DNA from: Reichenbachiella ulvae
Lineage (GTDB): Bacteria > Bacteroidota > Bacteroidia > Cytophagales > Cyclobacteriaceae
DNA length: 64,000 nucleotides
Assembly (NCBI RefSeq): GCF_025833875.1
Contig: NZ_JAOYOD010000001.1
Location: 1,984,001-2,048,000 of the forward strand
Direction: 5' to 3'
The first letter of the stretch is position 1. Every line of letters begins with the position of its first letter. A program made the position numbers and the translations under genes. A model generated the notes under the pieces. That model was not told the DNA's origin, did no database searches, and was given only the letters and a program-made list of their open reading frames with translations. Shown in pieces: positions 9,142-17,543 of this stretch.

Positions 9142-10323
9142 ATGCGTTATTTATTATTAGGAATGGCAATGATTTGCCTGGTTGGGTATTCTCATGCCCA
9201 ATCATTCGAGGGAAGTGCAATCGGAAAAGGAATACGATTTGTCCCTAAGGATTCGTCCTTTAGTATCCAATGGAATACCAGATTTCAAACTCAGTATGTT
9301 GGAGTCCAGAATTTGGAATCTGATGAATATTCAGATGCCTTTACGATTCGTCGATTTAGACTCAAATTCAAAGGTTTCCTATTCAACCCCAACATTCAAT
9401 ACAAAACAGAGCTCGCGCTATCTAATCGCGATCAGGGTGACTTCTTTGCCGAACACAACGGAGCGGCCAGTATTGTTTTGGATGCGGTGCTAAAATGGAG
9501 ATTCGCTCCAGGATGGCAGCTTTGGGTAGGTCAGACCAAACTCCCAGGTAACCGTGAGCGAGTGATTTCATCCGGTGCACTACAGTTGGTAGATCGTAGT
9601 AGACTCAATAGTCGCTACAACATCGATCGTGATAAAGGGCTTCAGCTGCACCATGAGCATAAAGTCGGATCTGTGGTACTGAGGGAGATCGGGTCCATCT
9701 CGTCTGGAGAAGGCCGAAACGTCACCTTGCCCAACAACCATGGCTATGACTATACAGGTAGAATAGAAGTTCTACCTTTTGGCAAGTTCAGTTCAAAAGG
9801 AGACTACTTCGGTGCTGATCTGGCTCGCGAAGAAAGTGTTAAACTTTCGCTAGCAGCTACCTATGACTACAACGTAGGAACCAGCAGAGAAAGAGGTCAA
9901 TTAGGCTATTTCATATTTGATGAGACTGGTGAAGAACTTCGTAGCACACTTTCTACCGTATTTGTAGATGCATATCTCAAGTATAACGGCTGGAGTGTCA
10001 TGTATGAATATGCACACAAAACTGTAGCCAAAGGTGAAAAATCTGGTTTTGGAACTGAAGGTGAAGCACGTAACTTTTATACTGGCCAGGCGCACAACAT
10101 CCAGGGCGGTTATCTATTCAAAAACAACCTGAGTATTGATGGTAGATTCACAGACAACCAACCAGATGCAGGTGTGGATGATCCAGAAAAGAGGTATGAA
10201 ATTGGATTTGGGAAATATATCGCAGGTCATTCCTTGAAACTACAAGTAAGTACAGCCTATAGAGATAGATTAACCAAAGATGACGAAATGCTCTATTTCG
10301 CTCAGCTAGAAATTGGATTCTAA
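9142..10323 (+). CDS. OprO/OprP-type phosphate-selective porin
   Basis: A 393-residue outer-membrane protein with a signal peptide of about 20 residues (ends SHAQS). It matches the phosphate-selective porin family: FTIRRFRLKFKGFLFNPNIQYKTE split across strands about 70-95, WQLWVGQTKLPGNRERV near 130, and a terminal aromatic strand FAQLEIGF. Family members form anion channels favouring phosphate. Its position after a Na+/Pi symporter supports phosphate transit across the outer membrane. Anion selectivity of this particular protein is not proven by sequence. Confidence 0.85.
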   Translation: MRYLLLGMAMICLVGYSHAQSFEGSAIGKGIRFVPKDSSFSIQWNTRFQTQYVGVQNLESDEYSDAFTIRRFRLKFKGFLFNPNIQYKTELALSNRDQGDFFAEHNGAASIVLDAVLKWRFAPGWQLWVGQTKLPGNRERVISSGALQLVDRSRLNSRYNIDRDKGLQLHHEHKVGSVVLREIGSISSGEGRNVTLPNNHGYDYTGRIEVLPFGKFSSKGDYFGADLAREESVKLSLAATYDYNVGTSRERGQLGYFIFDETGEELRSTLSTVFVDAYLKYNGWSVMYEYAHKTVAKGEKSGFGTEGEARNFYTGQAHNIQGGYLFKNNLSIDGRFTDNQPDAGVDDPEKRYEIGFGKYIAGHSLKLQVSTAYRDRLTKDDEMLYFAQLEIGF

Positions 10324-10348
10324 AAGAAACAGAACACAAGAAACAAGG

Positions 10349-10374
10349 ACAGCCTGCTCTATTGATCAGGCTGT
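10349..10374. terminator. Hairpin terminator
   Basis: Stem ACAGCCTG (10349-10356) pairs with CAGGCTGT (10367-10374), followed by TTTATTTTTT. It ends the porin transcript and lies between convergent genes. Confidence 0.75.
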
Positions 10375-10384
10375 TTTATTTTTT

Positions 10385-11182
10385 CTACTTTTCTGACTTG
10401 AGTTTCACTATCTCATTTTGCAAATTAGCCACTATGGCGGTGAGCTCTGAGATATTCATATCTCCAGAAGGAGATCCTGTAGGATCAGGAAAATCAATAC
10501 TAATGAAGGCTTTGGACTCCCATACCTCTATGATGCTCTTAGCCTCCACCTGATAGGGCGAGTAAGACTTATTGTCCGACACCAAAAACAGCATCCCATT
10601 CTCATCTACATAGTTAAACACCCTTTTGTAGACGATCCCTTCTTCCTTACTTAGGAGCACATAGGTCTTACCATTTTTGATATCATTGACATTCTCTACA
10701 TACTGACCGATAATGATCGTGCCCGGCTGTAGTGGCAACATCGAATCGCCAGAGATTTCAAACGCCCTGTAGGTCGCATTGCCAGGCAGCATGGGTAGAC
10801 GAAATTTAGGCAAATTCTCAATGTATCCAGGATCCGCATATCCATTGAGATAGCCGGCTGACGCCTTCTGAGGAATCAGTTCAATATTTTCCCTGTCCTG
10901 ACTATCTACCGTAATCGAAAGTATCTTAGCCTGATCATTGGAGCTGATATACAATTCTTCCTCTGACAACTCGCTCACATCTTTACTAATCAGCGTATCT
11001 ACCGACACATTGAAAAGCTCCGACATTCCCAGCAAATTATGCAGACGAGGGTCTGCCCTGCCCTCTTCATAGGCACCTACCAGAGATCGCTTGATGCCTA
11101 TAGCCTGGGCGAAAGTCTCCTGCGTATAACCAAATTTCTTCCTTAGATATTTGATGTTCTCATTGAGCTTAGCTACTTCCAT
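10385..11182 (-). CDS. XRE-family repressor with S24 (LexA-type) peptidase domain
   Basis: A 265-residue cytosolic regulator. Residues about 8-62 are an XRE helix-turn-helix (YTQETFAQAIGIKRSLVGAYE). Residues about 125-225 form an S24/LexA-like self-cleavage domain with the Ser in SGDSMLPLQPG and the Lys in GIVYKRV. A short basic coiled tail follows. Repressors of this type are found in phages and as stress-responsive chromosomal switches. The small gene at 11198-11479 lies directly upstream on the same strand. A 12-bp motif repeated upstream of both genes may be the operator. No other phage genes are nearby. Confidence 0.82.
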   Translation of the reverse strand: MEVAKLNENIKYLRKKFGYTQETFAQAIGIKRSLVGAYEEGRADPRLHNLLGMSELFNVSVDTLISKDVSELSEEELYISSNDQAKILSITVDSQDRENIELIPQKASAGYLNGYADPGYIENLPKFRLPMLPGNATYRAFEISGDSMLPLQPGTIIIGQYVENVNDIKNGKTYVLLSKEEGIVYKRVFNYVDENGMLFLVSDNKSYSPYQVEAKSIIEVWESKAFISIDFPDPTGSPSGDMNISELTAIVANLQNEIVKLKSEK

Positions 11183-11197
11183 ATTACTCGATCTAGA

Positions 11198-11479
11198 TTA
11201 GGCATCAAACATAATAATACCATTGTCATTATTACAGGCTTTGCCAATGGAATATAAGTTGATATGATGGATGTTGGTCTTGTTCTTGATCTGATCCAGC
11301 CTCATGTAGATCTTCTGAACCACGTTCGTCAGTGTCTCACCAGAGTCTGCCAGGACATATCCATACATGTTTCTCTTCTTTTCAAGGGAAGCATGAAATT
11401 TGACCTGGCATTTTCCTGATTTCAATCTCTTGGACGAAAGCTTGAGTTTATAGTCTCCACCGATATGATACTCTTCCAT
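11198..11479 (-). CDS. Small protein of unknown function
   Basis: I do not recognise this 93-residue protein. It is basic with beta-strand-like patterning (KLKLSSKRLKSGKCQVKFHA) and a C-terminal helix, and has no signal peptide or membrane segment. The ATG at 11479 is preferred to an upstream TTG because it starts the MEEYHIGGDY segment without an odd hydrophobic leader. It lies 15 bp upstream of the S24 repressor gene, so the two are probably co-transcribed. Confidence 0.55.
   Translation of the reverse strand: MEEYHIGGDYKLKLSSKRLKSGKCQVKFHASLEKKRNMYGYVLADSGETLTNVVQKIYMRLDQIKNKTNIHHINLYSIGKACNNDNGIIMFDA
11222..11233. promoter_or_regulatory. Candidate S24-repressor operator, copy 1
   Basis: ATTGTCATTATT, 12 bp, found 40 bp upstream of the S24 repressor start and inside the end of the preceding small gene. 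The exact reverse complement occurs at 11526-11537. Operator function is inferred from placement and duplication only. Confidence 0.35.
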
Positions 11480-11525
11480 TACTAATAATATTGTCAATTA
11501 AAAAATACATAAAGTATTACCAGCT

Positions 11526-11537
11526 AATAATGACAAT
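11526..11537. promoter_or_regulatory. Candidate S24-repressor operator, copy 2
   Basis: AATAATGACAAT, the exact reverse complement of the motif at 11222-11233, lying 47 bp upstream of the small gene that precedes the repressor. A shorter related ATTGTCAAT occurs at 11490-11498, and the inverted repeat AATAC-N5-GTATT at 11504-11518. Together they make this leader look like a regulated promoter. Confidence 0.35.
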
Positions 11538-11584
11538 AAAATTAGGCTATTAATTTTAGCAAACCAACGTTTATACTAAATATT

Positions 11585-12808
11585 TTAGCTTTTACTCTTT
11601 CGCTTTCCTGAGAATTTACGTTTACCTCCAGATCCTCCTCTCGATTTGCTACCAGATTTAGGATTGTACTCCGGTCCCTCACCTATGTACTCAGGCAATG
11701 GAACTTTGCGAATCTCCGCACCAATCAGCTCCTCGATCTGAGCAAACTTGTACATATCTTCTTCATTGACGAAGGTGAAGGCCACACCTCGAGCCTCAGC
11801 TCTACCTGTACGTCCGATCCTATGTACATAGTCCTCCGCATCGCCAGGCACATTGTAGTTGATCACCATATCGATACCCTTGATATCTATACCGCGGCTC
11901 ATCACATCTGTGGCTACCAGTACATTGATCTTCTTGTTGATGAAATCCTGGAGAACTACTTCCCTTTTGGATTGCTCCAGACCGGAGTGAATCGCCTCAG
12001 CATTGATCCCAATTTTCTTGATCGCGGCAGCCGCTTTGTCTACCTCAGTCTTCTTCGATAGAAAAACGAAAACGCTGTCTAGCTTCTTCGCTTTCAGCAG
12101 GTGCTTGATCAAATCCAACTTCTGACTATCGTAGGTCATAAAGGCAGCCTGAACAATCGCCTCACTAGGCTTAGATATCGCTATATTCAATTCGGCGGGA
12201 TCATTCAATACCTCCTTGGCCAGTACCCTCATCTTTGGAGGCATGGTCGCCGAAAACATCAGGTTCTGGCGCTTAGCGGGGAGTCCCTCCATGATCTTCT
12301 TGATATCATCATAGAATCCCATGTCCAACATACGATCTGCTTCATCCAATATGAAATGAGTCACTTTTGACAGATCCACATATTCTTGATTGAGGTGAGC
12401 GATCAGTCGACCCGGAGTGGCGATGATGATATTGGCACCATTGACGAGGGCTTTCTTTTGGGTATCCCACGAGCTACCGTCTCCTCCACCATAGATAGCG
12501 AGAGAACTGATATCGACAAAATAGCCCAATCCCTGCAACTGCTGATCGATCTGCACAGCCAACTCGCGAGTAGGCACGATGATCAAACAGTCGATAGAAC
12601 CATGATTGGCCTGCGCTTGAATCTGCTGTATCGTAGGGAGTAAAAAAGCCGCCGTCTTGCCCGTTCCCGTTTGGGCACAGGCAATCAGGTCTTTTCCTTC
12701 TAATATAAGTGGGATCGCTTGCTCCTGAATCGGAGTTGCATTTTCAAAGCCCATCGCCTCGATCCCTTCTAGTACCGGACTTTGAATTCCTACTTCTTTA
12801 AACTTCAA
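11585..12808 (-). CDS. DEAD-box ATP-dependent RNA helicase (RhlE-like)
   Basis: A 407-residue cytosolic helicase with all superfamily II motifs in order: Q motif (GFENATPIQEQAI), Walker A AQTGTGKT near 45, PTRELA, TPGRL, DEAD, SAT, and HRIGRTGR near 325. It ends in a Gly/Lys/Arg/Ser-rich tail (SRGGSGGKRKFSGKRKSKS) typical of RhlE-type proteins acting in ribosome assembly and RNA turnover. It sits 36 bp downstream of the M1 peptidase gene. RhlE versus other bacterial DEAD-box subgroups cannot be settled by eye. Confidence 0.9.
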   Translation of the reverse strand: MKFKEVGIQSPVLEGIEAMGFENATPIQEQAIPLILEGKDLIACAQTGTGKTAAFLLPTIQQIQAQANHGSIDCLIIVPTRELAVQIDQQLQGLGYFVDISSLAIYGGGDGSSWDTQKKALVNGANIIIATPGRLIAHLNQEYVDLSKVTHFILDEADRMLDMGFYDDIKKIMEGLPAKRQNLMFSATMPPKMRVLAKEVLNDPAELNIAISKPSEAIVQAAFMTYDSQKLDLIKHLLKAKKLDSVFVFLSKKTEVDKAAAAIKKIGINAEAIHSGLEQSKREVVLQDFINKKINVLVATDVMSRGIDIKGIDMVINYNVPGDAEDYVHRIGRTGRAEARGVAFTFVNEEDMYKFAQIEELIGAEIRKVPLPEYIGEGPEYNPKSGSKSRGGSGGKRKFSGKRKSKS

Positions 12809-12844
12809 TTATCTTCATGATTTGGTAAAAGCCAAATCTAGTCT

Positions 12845-14686
12845 TTATTCTTGAATTACACCGTTTAATTCAATGCTGGATGAATGAAATGGATAAACAT
12901 TATTTTTCAAATCCATGTCTGCATTGTATTGTTCGGGATCGATCTCGATGGTTTTAATGTCGTCTAACGGCACTTCGATCTCGAATGTGTAATACGGATA
13001 CACCCACGGCCAGTTGGTCAATCGCTCTGCCTCCTCGGCCAATGGTTTGGCTCCACGCATCAGGCTCAATGGGATATTGTAAGTGGTTTCAGTCCCATCC
13101 TTCTTTGTGACCTTTACATCTATTGGCATAGGCATCTCTCCCACTCTCTGTAGATGGATATTCGTCTTGCCTTTGGATTCATAAACCTGCGTGATACCAT
13201 AGTCGATGCTCTTGGTCGTCTTCACCCAAAAATCGAAGTACCAGTCCAGTTCTATCTCGCTTTGTTTCTCGATTACCCTCATGAAATCAATCATATCTGG
13301 GTGTTTGAACCTCCACTGCTTGTAATACTCCAGCAATCCTTTTCTCAGGTTTTCTACTCCTACGATTCCTTCCAGCTGTCTGACAGTAATAGCACCTTTG
13401 GAGTAAGCAGCTGTGAGATAAGCTCTGTTGGTACTAAACATGTCCGAATGGGTAGTCAAAGGCTCCTCCTTACCTGAATCGACCAGTTTGCGATAGCCCC
13501 TCATGTTAGAGGCATGTGGATTGGTAGCTGGATAGTGAGGATTGAAAAGGTAGTCCTCTACTATGTTGGAAGAATAGGTCGTGAAACCTTCGTCCATCCA
13601 GGCATAGTAGCTCTCATTGGTAGCCAGCATCATCTGGTACCAGCTGTGCATCATCTCATGAATGGTCACCCCTACCAGACTTCTTAGTTTTCTGTGTCCA
13701 GTGATCAAAGTAGCCATCGGATATTCCATCCCTCCGTCACCTCCTTGAATCACGGAGTAAACCGGGTAAGCGTATTCGCCAAAATTCTCCTCAATAAAAG
13801 GCAAGGCCTTCTTCATATAAGTCTGCAAGTCTTTCCAGTTCTCCACCAGCGTATCTTTCTGATAGAAATAGTGGAATTCTAACCCTTCGCGCATCTGCAC
13901 CACATCGTGAGCATAGTCCTCATCTGCCGCCCAAACGAAATCATGTACATTCTCTGCCAGGTAATGGTAAGTGAGCTTTTCGCCAGATGGAGTTGCCTCG
14001 CTGTAGCCCTTCCCGATCTCCTGTGGATTCTGTAATACGCCTGTAGCTGCCACTACGTATGCGCTATCGATCGTGATCTTTACTTCATAGTCACCCCATG
14101 GGCTAAAAAACTCTCTGGCAATATAAGGGTGCGTATGCCAGCCCGAACGATCGTACTCTGCGATCTTAGGAAACCACTGCGCCATAGAGAAGCGAACGCC
14201 CTCCTTGTTGTCTCGGCCAGTGCGGCGGATCTGAGCCGGCACCTGACTTTCGAACTGCATGCTAAAAGTGGTGCTCTGGCCTGGCAGTATCGGCTTCTTC
14301 AGGTCCACGATCATGACCGTACCATCGATGCTGTAGCTCAACTTTTTCCCATCTTGCTTCAGGGATTGAATTTTATGATAGCCGATTTCATCCTCGCCGA
14401 GGTGATAGATTCTGTCTTTGACCCTGCTGTCGGGATCGGGCAGTGTCCTGCTACGTACATCCATCATACTGCCTGGCTGAAAGGCATTGTAATACAAATG
14501 GAAGAAAACACGATCCAGGGTATCGGGTGAGTTGTTGAAATACTTCAAAGTTTGATCTCCGGCAAATTGATTGGCCTCAACATCCATATCGATCTCCATA
14601 TAATACTCCACGCGCTGTTGCCAGCGGTCTTGGGCATGGGACAGAAAAGGTAGGGTTAGGATCAATAATGCCTTCAAATATTTCAT
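12845..14686 (-). CDS. M1-family metallopeptidase
   Basis: A 613-residue secreted zinc aminopeptidase-like protein with a signal peptide (ends LPFLSHAQD). The zinc site is complete: HEMMH followed 18 residues later by Glu (WMDEGFTTY). The substrate-recognition GxMEN motif appears as GGMEYPM, with Tyr for Asn, which is common in Bacteroidota members. The N-terminal beta saddle starts near residue 20. It is probably periplasmic and degrades peptides for nutrition. The region upstream holds short repeats and no gene. Confidence 0.85.
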   Translation of the reverse strand: MKYLKALLILTLPFLSHAQDRWQQRVEYYMEIDMDVEANQFAGDQTLKYFNNSPDTLDRVFFHLYYNAFQPGSMMDVRSRTLPDPDSRVKDRIYHLGEDEIGYHKIQSLKQDGKKLSYSIDGTVMIVDLKKPILPGQSTTFSMQFESQVPAQIRRTGRDNKEGVRFSMAQWFPKIAEYDRSGWHTHPYIAREFFSPWGDYEVKITIDSAYVVAATGVLQNPQEIGKGYSEATPSGEKLTYHYLAENVHDFVWAADEDYAHDVVQMREGLEFHYFYQKDTLVENWKDLQTYMKKALPFIEENFGEYAYPVYSVIQGGDGGMEYPMATLITGHRKLRSLVGVTIHEMMHSWYQMMLATNESYYAWMDEGFTTYSSNIVEDYLFNPHYPATNPHASNMRGYRKLVDSGKEEPLTTHSDMFSTNRAYLTAAYSKGAITVRQLEGIVGVENLRKGLLEYYKQWRFKHPDMIDFMRVIEKQSEIELDWYFDFWVKTTKSIDYGITQVYESKGKTNIHLQRVGEMPMPIDVKVTKKDGTETTYNIPLSLMRGAKPLAEEAERLTNWPWVYPYYTFEIEVPLDDIKTIEIDPEQYNADMDLKNNVYPFHSSSIELNGVIQE

Positions 14687-15102
14687 TCTAATTCTTTTGT
14701 TTAATTCAGCAGCAAATTAATAAGCCTGCGATGGAAGACACAAGAGTTTTTGATGGGCGGTTGGTTGGGGAGGTGGAAATATTGAAGTTGAAAGTGAAAA
14801 GTGAAAAGTGAAAAGTGAAAAGTTGAAAGTCGGGAGTCAGGAACAACAGCTTTAACCCGCGTCACTCCGACAGAGTAGATTAGGGCGATAGCACTGAGCT
14901 ACGACGAGGAGTCTCATGTTCTGGTTGTAGCTAGTTGGATTACATTAATGGAGCGTTTCTGATTATCCTATTATGAGCCAAATACTATCCCCATGAAACT
15001 TCTGACCACCCTAGACGAGGGGCATGATAGGATATGGCATTGCATGCTGCTTGAAATCTCAACTTTGACAAAGTTTAGATTCGACCTTCAATCTATCCAG
15101 AT
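14687..15102. other. Intergenic region with 7-bp microrepeat
   Basis: 416 bp without a convincing gene. Four perfect tandem copies of AGTGAAA (14793-14820) with degenerate flanks lie near the 5' end of the M1 peptidase gene. Nothing else is recognised. Confidence 0.5.
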
Positions 15103-15822
15103 TCAGTCACTCACATAGGTAGCCAACCGCCTGGAGATGGAAGGATCGTCGATAGCATATTTGATCTTTACACGATCACCCACATTATGCTTGCGTGTAG
15201 TAGATGTGGCTGCTCTAAAATATCCTTCATAGGTTTTGTCATCAATTACGAACTCATACTTAGCTATCTGCACCATGGACTTCATATAGGGGCGATACTT
15301 GGTCTCTACTACAGTGGCAGCTGTAATGGCCGTGTCATGACCCAAAAATTTGAAGTCATGAGTAAACCAAAGATTCAATGCCCAATACACAAACGCGACT
15401 AGGGACAAGGCAAAAACGACAGAAGCTAATTTCACGATGATACGTCGCGTCAGGCTCGGATACTCAATGATCATTCTGGATTCAGCCATATCCAAATGAA
15501 AAGGTCTATACTTCGGTTCGAAATATCTGGAAATACGATCCATTCGACCGTTATAATAATCAACGAGCACCTCCTCCACTTCGGACACAGACTCTGGCGG
15601 AAACTCTGATATTTCCTGGACACCCTCTTTCTCGATCAATATAGCCAGACCATCTTCTGCAAGATTTCCACTGATCTCAATCCAGTTTCCCTCGTCTCTT
15701 TTCAGAGTCAGAAAGGTGAACTTCGACCAATCGATGCTGTTGACAATTGATCCAATCGCAGCATCGTGAAGCTCCTCCTCTTTTAGGTTCTTTCCTTCCT
15801 CTTGTTCAAGTATGAGTTGCAT
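15103..15822 (-). CDS. DUF3592-type membrane protein
   Basis: A 239-residue protein. The first 125 residues are acidic and soluble. One clear membrane segment lies at about 134-160 (VVFALSLVAFVYWALNLWF). The C-terminal 75 residues match the DUF3592 pattern (TAATVVETKYRPY, YEFVIDDKTYEGYF, VGDRVKIKYAIDDPS). Function is unknown. It stands alone between gene-poor stretches. The start at 15822 is the only good ATG before the acidic N-terminus. Confidence 0.6.
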   Translation of the reverse strand: MQLILEQEEGKNLKEEELHDAAIGSIVNSIDWSKFTFLTLKRDEGNWIEISGNLAEDGLAILIEKEGVQEISEFPPESVSEVEEVLVDYYNGRMDRISRYFEPKYRPFHLDMAESRMIIEYPSLTRRIIVKLASVVFALSLVAFVYWALNLWFTHDFKFLGHDTAITAATVVETKYRPYMKSMVQIAKYEFVIDDKTYEGYFRAATSTTRKHNVGDRVKIKYAIDDPSISRRLATYVSD

Positions 15823-15862
15823 TGTATTAATTGTTTTTTATACACGAACACTCTTATCATGA

Positions 15863-16018
15863 CTATTGCTCCATGAGCCGTTCTATTAGTACTAAGGGGT
15901 AGAGATGGTAGTGAATTTTGTTGAACTCTTCTGGAGGTAAATCGAAGATGATGTCTCTTATGATTTCTAAATTGGCCATATCCTTTTGGGAAGCCAGTCT
16001 TGACAAATTAGTGGTCAT
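15863..16018 (-). CDS. Possible small ORF, 51 residues
   Basis: Starts MTTNLSRLASQKDMANL and ends LVLIERLMEQ. The composition is protein-like: an amphipathic first half, then DLPPEEFNKIHYHLYPLV. It overlaps the stop of another small ORF (16008-16145) by 11 nt in a different frame, an arrangement seen in translationally coupled pairs. No family recognised; coding is uncertain. Confidence 0.3.
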   Translation of the reverse strand: MTTNLSRLASQKDMANLEIIRDIIFDLPPEEFNKIHYHLYPLVLIERLMEQ

Positions 16019-16145
16019 GATTAGGAGGCAAATCAGGGTTATTATCTACAACTCTATTACCACATTTGAGAACACATAGCTGATTCGAAGGATTAGTAAA
16101 ATTGATCGTATTTGGCGTTTGTTCGGCTTTAAGTTCATCATCCAC
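16008..16145 (-). CDS. Possible small ORF, 45 residues, GTG start
   Basis: Reads VDDELKAEQTPNTINF from a GTG and ends NNPDLPPNHDH. The frame is open a little further upstream but without an ATG. It contains the pair CVLKC. It could be the tail of a decayed gene as easily as a real small protein. Confidence 0.2.
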   Translation of the reverse strand: MDDELKAEQTPNTINFTNPSNQLCVLKCGNRVVDNNPDLPPNHDH

Positions 16146-16469
16146 AGAAAATAGTTCGCTATTATAGAATAAGCATTTTTCAATAATAAAGTAACCTCAC
16201 ATAATATTGAGTAACTGCTTCAATAAAAAGGTAGCATTTCAACAAGTTAAATAAATTATTCGTGCTCTCTAACACCCCGATCGAGGTTGCAAACGCACCC
16301 GATCGGGTGTGGGAGCTACATCAGGCCTCACACAGGAGAACTACGGCCATCCTTGACTTACTTCTGCCAACCTATTGGATCAAAGATTCGATTCCAAAAC
16401 AGCCAAAAGAAACATTATGAACAAGATTAGCTAAATTTATATCTGCAAAGGGTTATTCATGGAAGCGTC
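16146..16469. other. Gene-free stretch with GC palindrome
   Basis: AT-rich and without a convincing gene, apart from a GC-rich island at 16272-16310. The island contains the perfect palindrome CACCCGATCGGGTG (16296-16309), and its arms also pair with ACACCCCGATCG (16272-16283). On the minus strand the GTTTGCAACC core of this island resembles sequences at about 42890 and 41673, so it looks like a dispersed repeat. Confidence 0.45.
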
Positions 16470-17101
16470 TGTTATAGCCAGTTTCAATAACCCAGTTCGA
16501 TCATAAGTCGTCTGAGTTCAGCTCGTTTCTCTGTTTTGAGAGCACCGAATTTCATTTTTTTGAATGTTGGCCAGTTCGGTTCGGTTTTTACAACTCCGAA
16601 ATTATCTCCCAAAGTTAGAGTTGCCACAATATTGTTGTTGTTCAGAAAGTTGACTCGAAATTCTGGTTCATAGGTTGTTTCAGACCAGTCGAAAGATGTT
16701 GGATCATTGAGAATCTCAAGAAATCTATTCGCCTGTTCATCTGTGAATGTCTGTTTAAATCCAAGAGGCAATTGCCTAATTGTTAGTTCGTCAAATGCTC
16801 TCTGTGGGAACAAACTATCAATTTTGTTAATGTCATCTCTGAGGTCGTTGAGAAGTTCAGAAGTTGTGTTCACGTAGAATTCTCGGTTGGTAAATCCTCC
16901 GTCGAAATCAGGACCGACTTTTAGGGTGTCAGCAAAGAGTTCGTTCGTTAGTTGTTCGTCCGAATAGCGGTTCCAATACTTCGCGTAATTATGTTCGAAA
17001 GGTCGTTTACCAGAGTTCGTCTGACATGCGGTAAGAAAAACAAGTACTACAAATATGAGGCTTAGAGTTCTGTTTGCCATGGAGGATTATTGGCTATAAC
17101 A
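16470..17101. repeat. Exact 11-bp inverted repeats bounding one gene
   Basis: TGTTATAGCCA (16470-16480) and its exact complement TGGCTATAACA (17091-17101) lie 4 bp beyond the stop and 11 bp before the start of the lipoprotein gene between them. The layout is that of an integron gene cassette, where the 5' core (GTTRRRY-like) is complementary to the first box of the cassette's own attC site. No integrase of that type is in the window. Confidence 0.5.
16484..17080 (-). CDS. Lipoprotein of unknown function
   Basis: A 198-residue protein with a lipoprotein signal (FVVLVFLTACQTN, lipid-anchored Cys near 19). The mature part is acidic and aromatic (YAKYWNRYSDEQLTNELFA) with no family I recognise. 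The gene is bounded tightly by exact inverted repeats (TGTTATAGCCA/TGGCTATAACA) and preceded by a repeat also found upstream of two other orphan genes near 42.7 and 43.6 kb, so it looks like mobile or cassette-borne accessory DNA. Confidence 0.6.
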   Translation of the reverse strand: MANRTLSLIFVVLVFLTACQTNSGKRPFEHNYAKYWNRYSDEQLTNELFADTLKVGPDFDGGFTNREFYVNTTSELLNDLRDDINKIDSLFPQRAFDELTIRQLPLGFKQTFTDEQANRFLEILNDPTSFDWSETTYEPEFRVNFLNNNNIVATLTLGDNFGVVKTEPNWPTFKKMKFGALKTEKRAELRRLMIELGY

Positions 17102-17210
17102 CCCAAATATTAGCCACTCCTTCTCAAAACAAGTCCAAAGCAGCCAAATGGGCATTTTAAATTTAACTCCCCGAATCTACCCCCATCCCCCTAGTCCTCC
17201 AAGCCCAGCT
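17098..17210. repeat. Dispersed leader repeat, copy C
   Basis: Begins AACACCCAAATATTAGCCAC next to the lipoprotein gene start and contains TTTAACTCCCCGAATCTACC. It is related to the 132-bp repeats at 42741-42872 and 43586-43717, but more diverged at the gene-proximal end. In all three cases the repeat begins 12-18 bp upstream of a minus-strand gene start. Confidence 0.6.
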
Positions 17211-17279
17211 GAATGATAGTTATCCTTCACTACCAAATATCCCCAGATCTGGGTATGGAACTTCTCCATATACTCTGAC

Positions 17280-17543
17280 CATGGCTGTCCAACCCTTCCT
17301 CATGGCTGTCGAGCAGACCTTCATGCCGACCTATTGATACTCCATGGCGATTAAGTGAATGCTCATGGCACCTGAGTGAGGCTTCATGGCGATTAAGTAG
17401 ATGCCCATGGCTCAACCACGGCCTCTCATGGCAAACAATATTCTGTCATGGTAATCACGACTACCTCCATGCCAAATAATATATCGCCATGGTAGTATCA
17501 CCCCCCTCCATGGCGACCATGAGGCATATCCAGTGAACCATGA
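17280..17543. repeat. CATG array with 21-bp phase, copy 1
   Basis: Fourteen CATG cores, mostly CATGG or CATGC, at 17280, 17301, 17322, 17343, 17364, 17385, 17406, 17427, 17447, 17468, 17488, 17509, 17518 and 17539. Spacings are 21 bp with two of 20 and one of 9. Copy 2 (43765-44027) has the identical spacing series. Reading frames through the two copies are interrupted differently, so this is unlikely to be coding. The period equals two helical turns. Confidence 0.8.

Noticed and set aside
10385..11497. Prophage immunity region
   Set aside because: The S24 repressor and partner are not accompanied by any phage structural, replication or integrase gene nearby.
16272..16310. Rho-independent terminator at the GC palindrome
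   Set aside because: No gene ends immediately before it on either strand and no T run follows. Better described as a repeat-type palindrome.
17230..17415. Minus-strand frame of 61 codons with a seven-residue repeat (RHE/CHE pattern)
   Set aside because: It is the 21-bp array read in one frame. The same frame in the second array copy hits a stop, and the frame open in copy 2 is closed in copy 1, so coding is not conserved.
17280..17543. CRISPR array
   Set aside because: Repeats are 4-6 bp cores with 21-bp period, not 25-40 bp repeats with unique spacers, and no cas genes are present.
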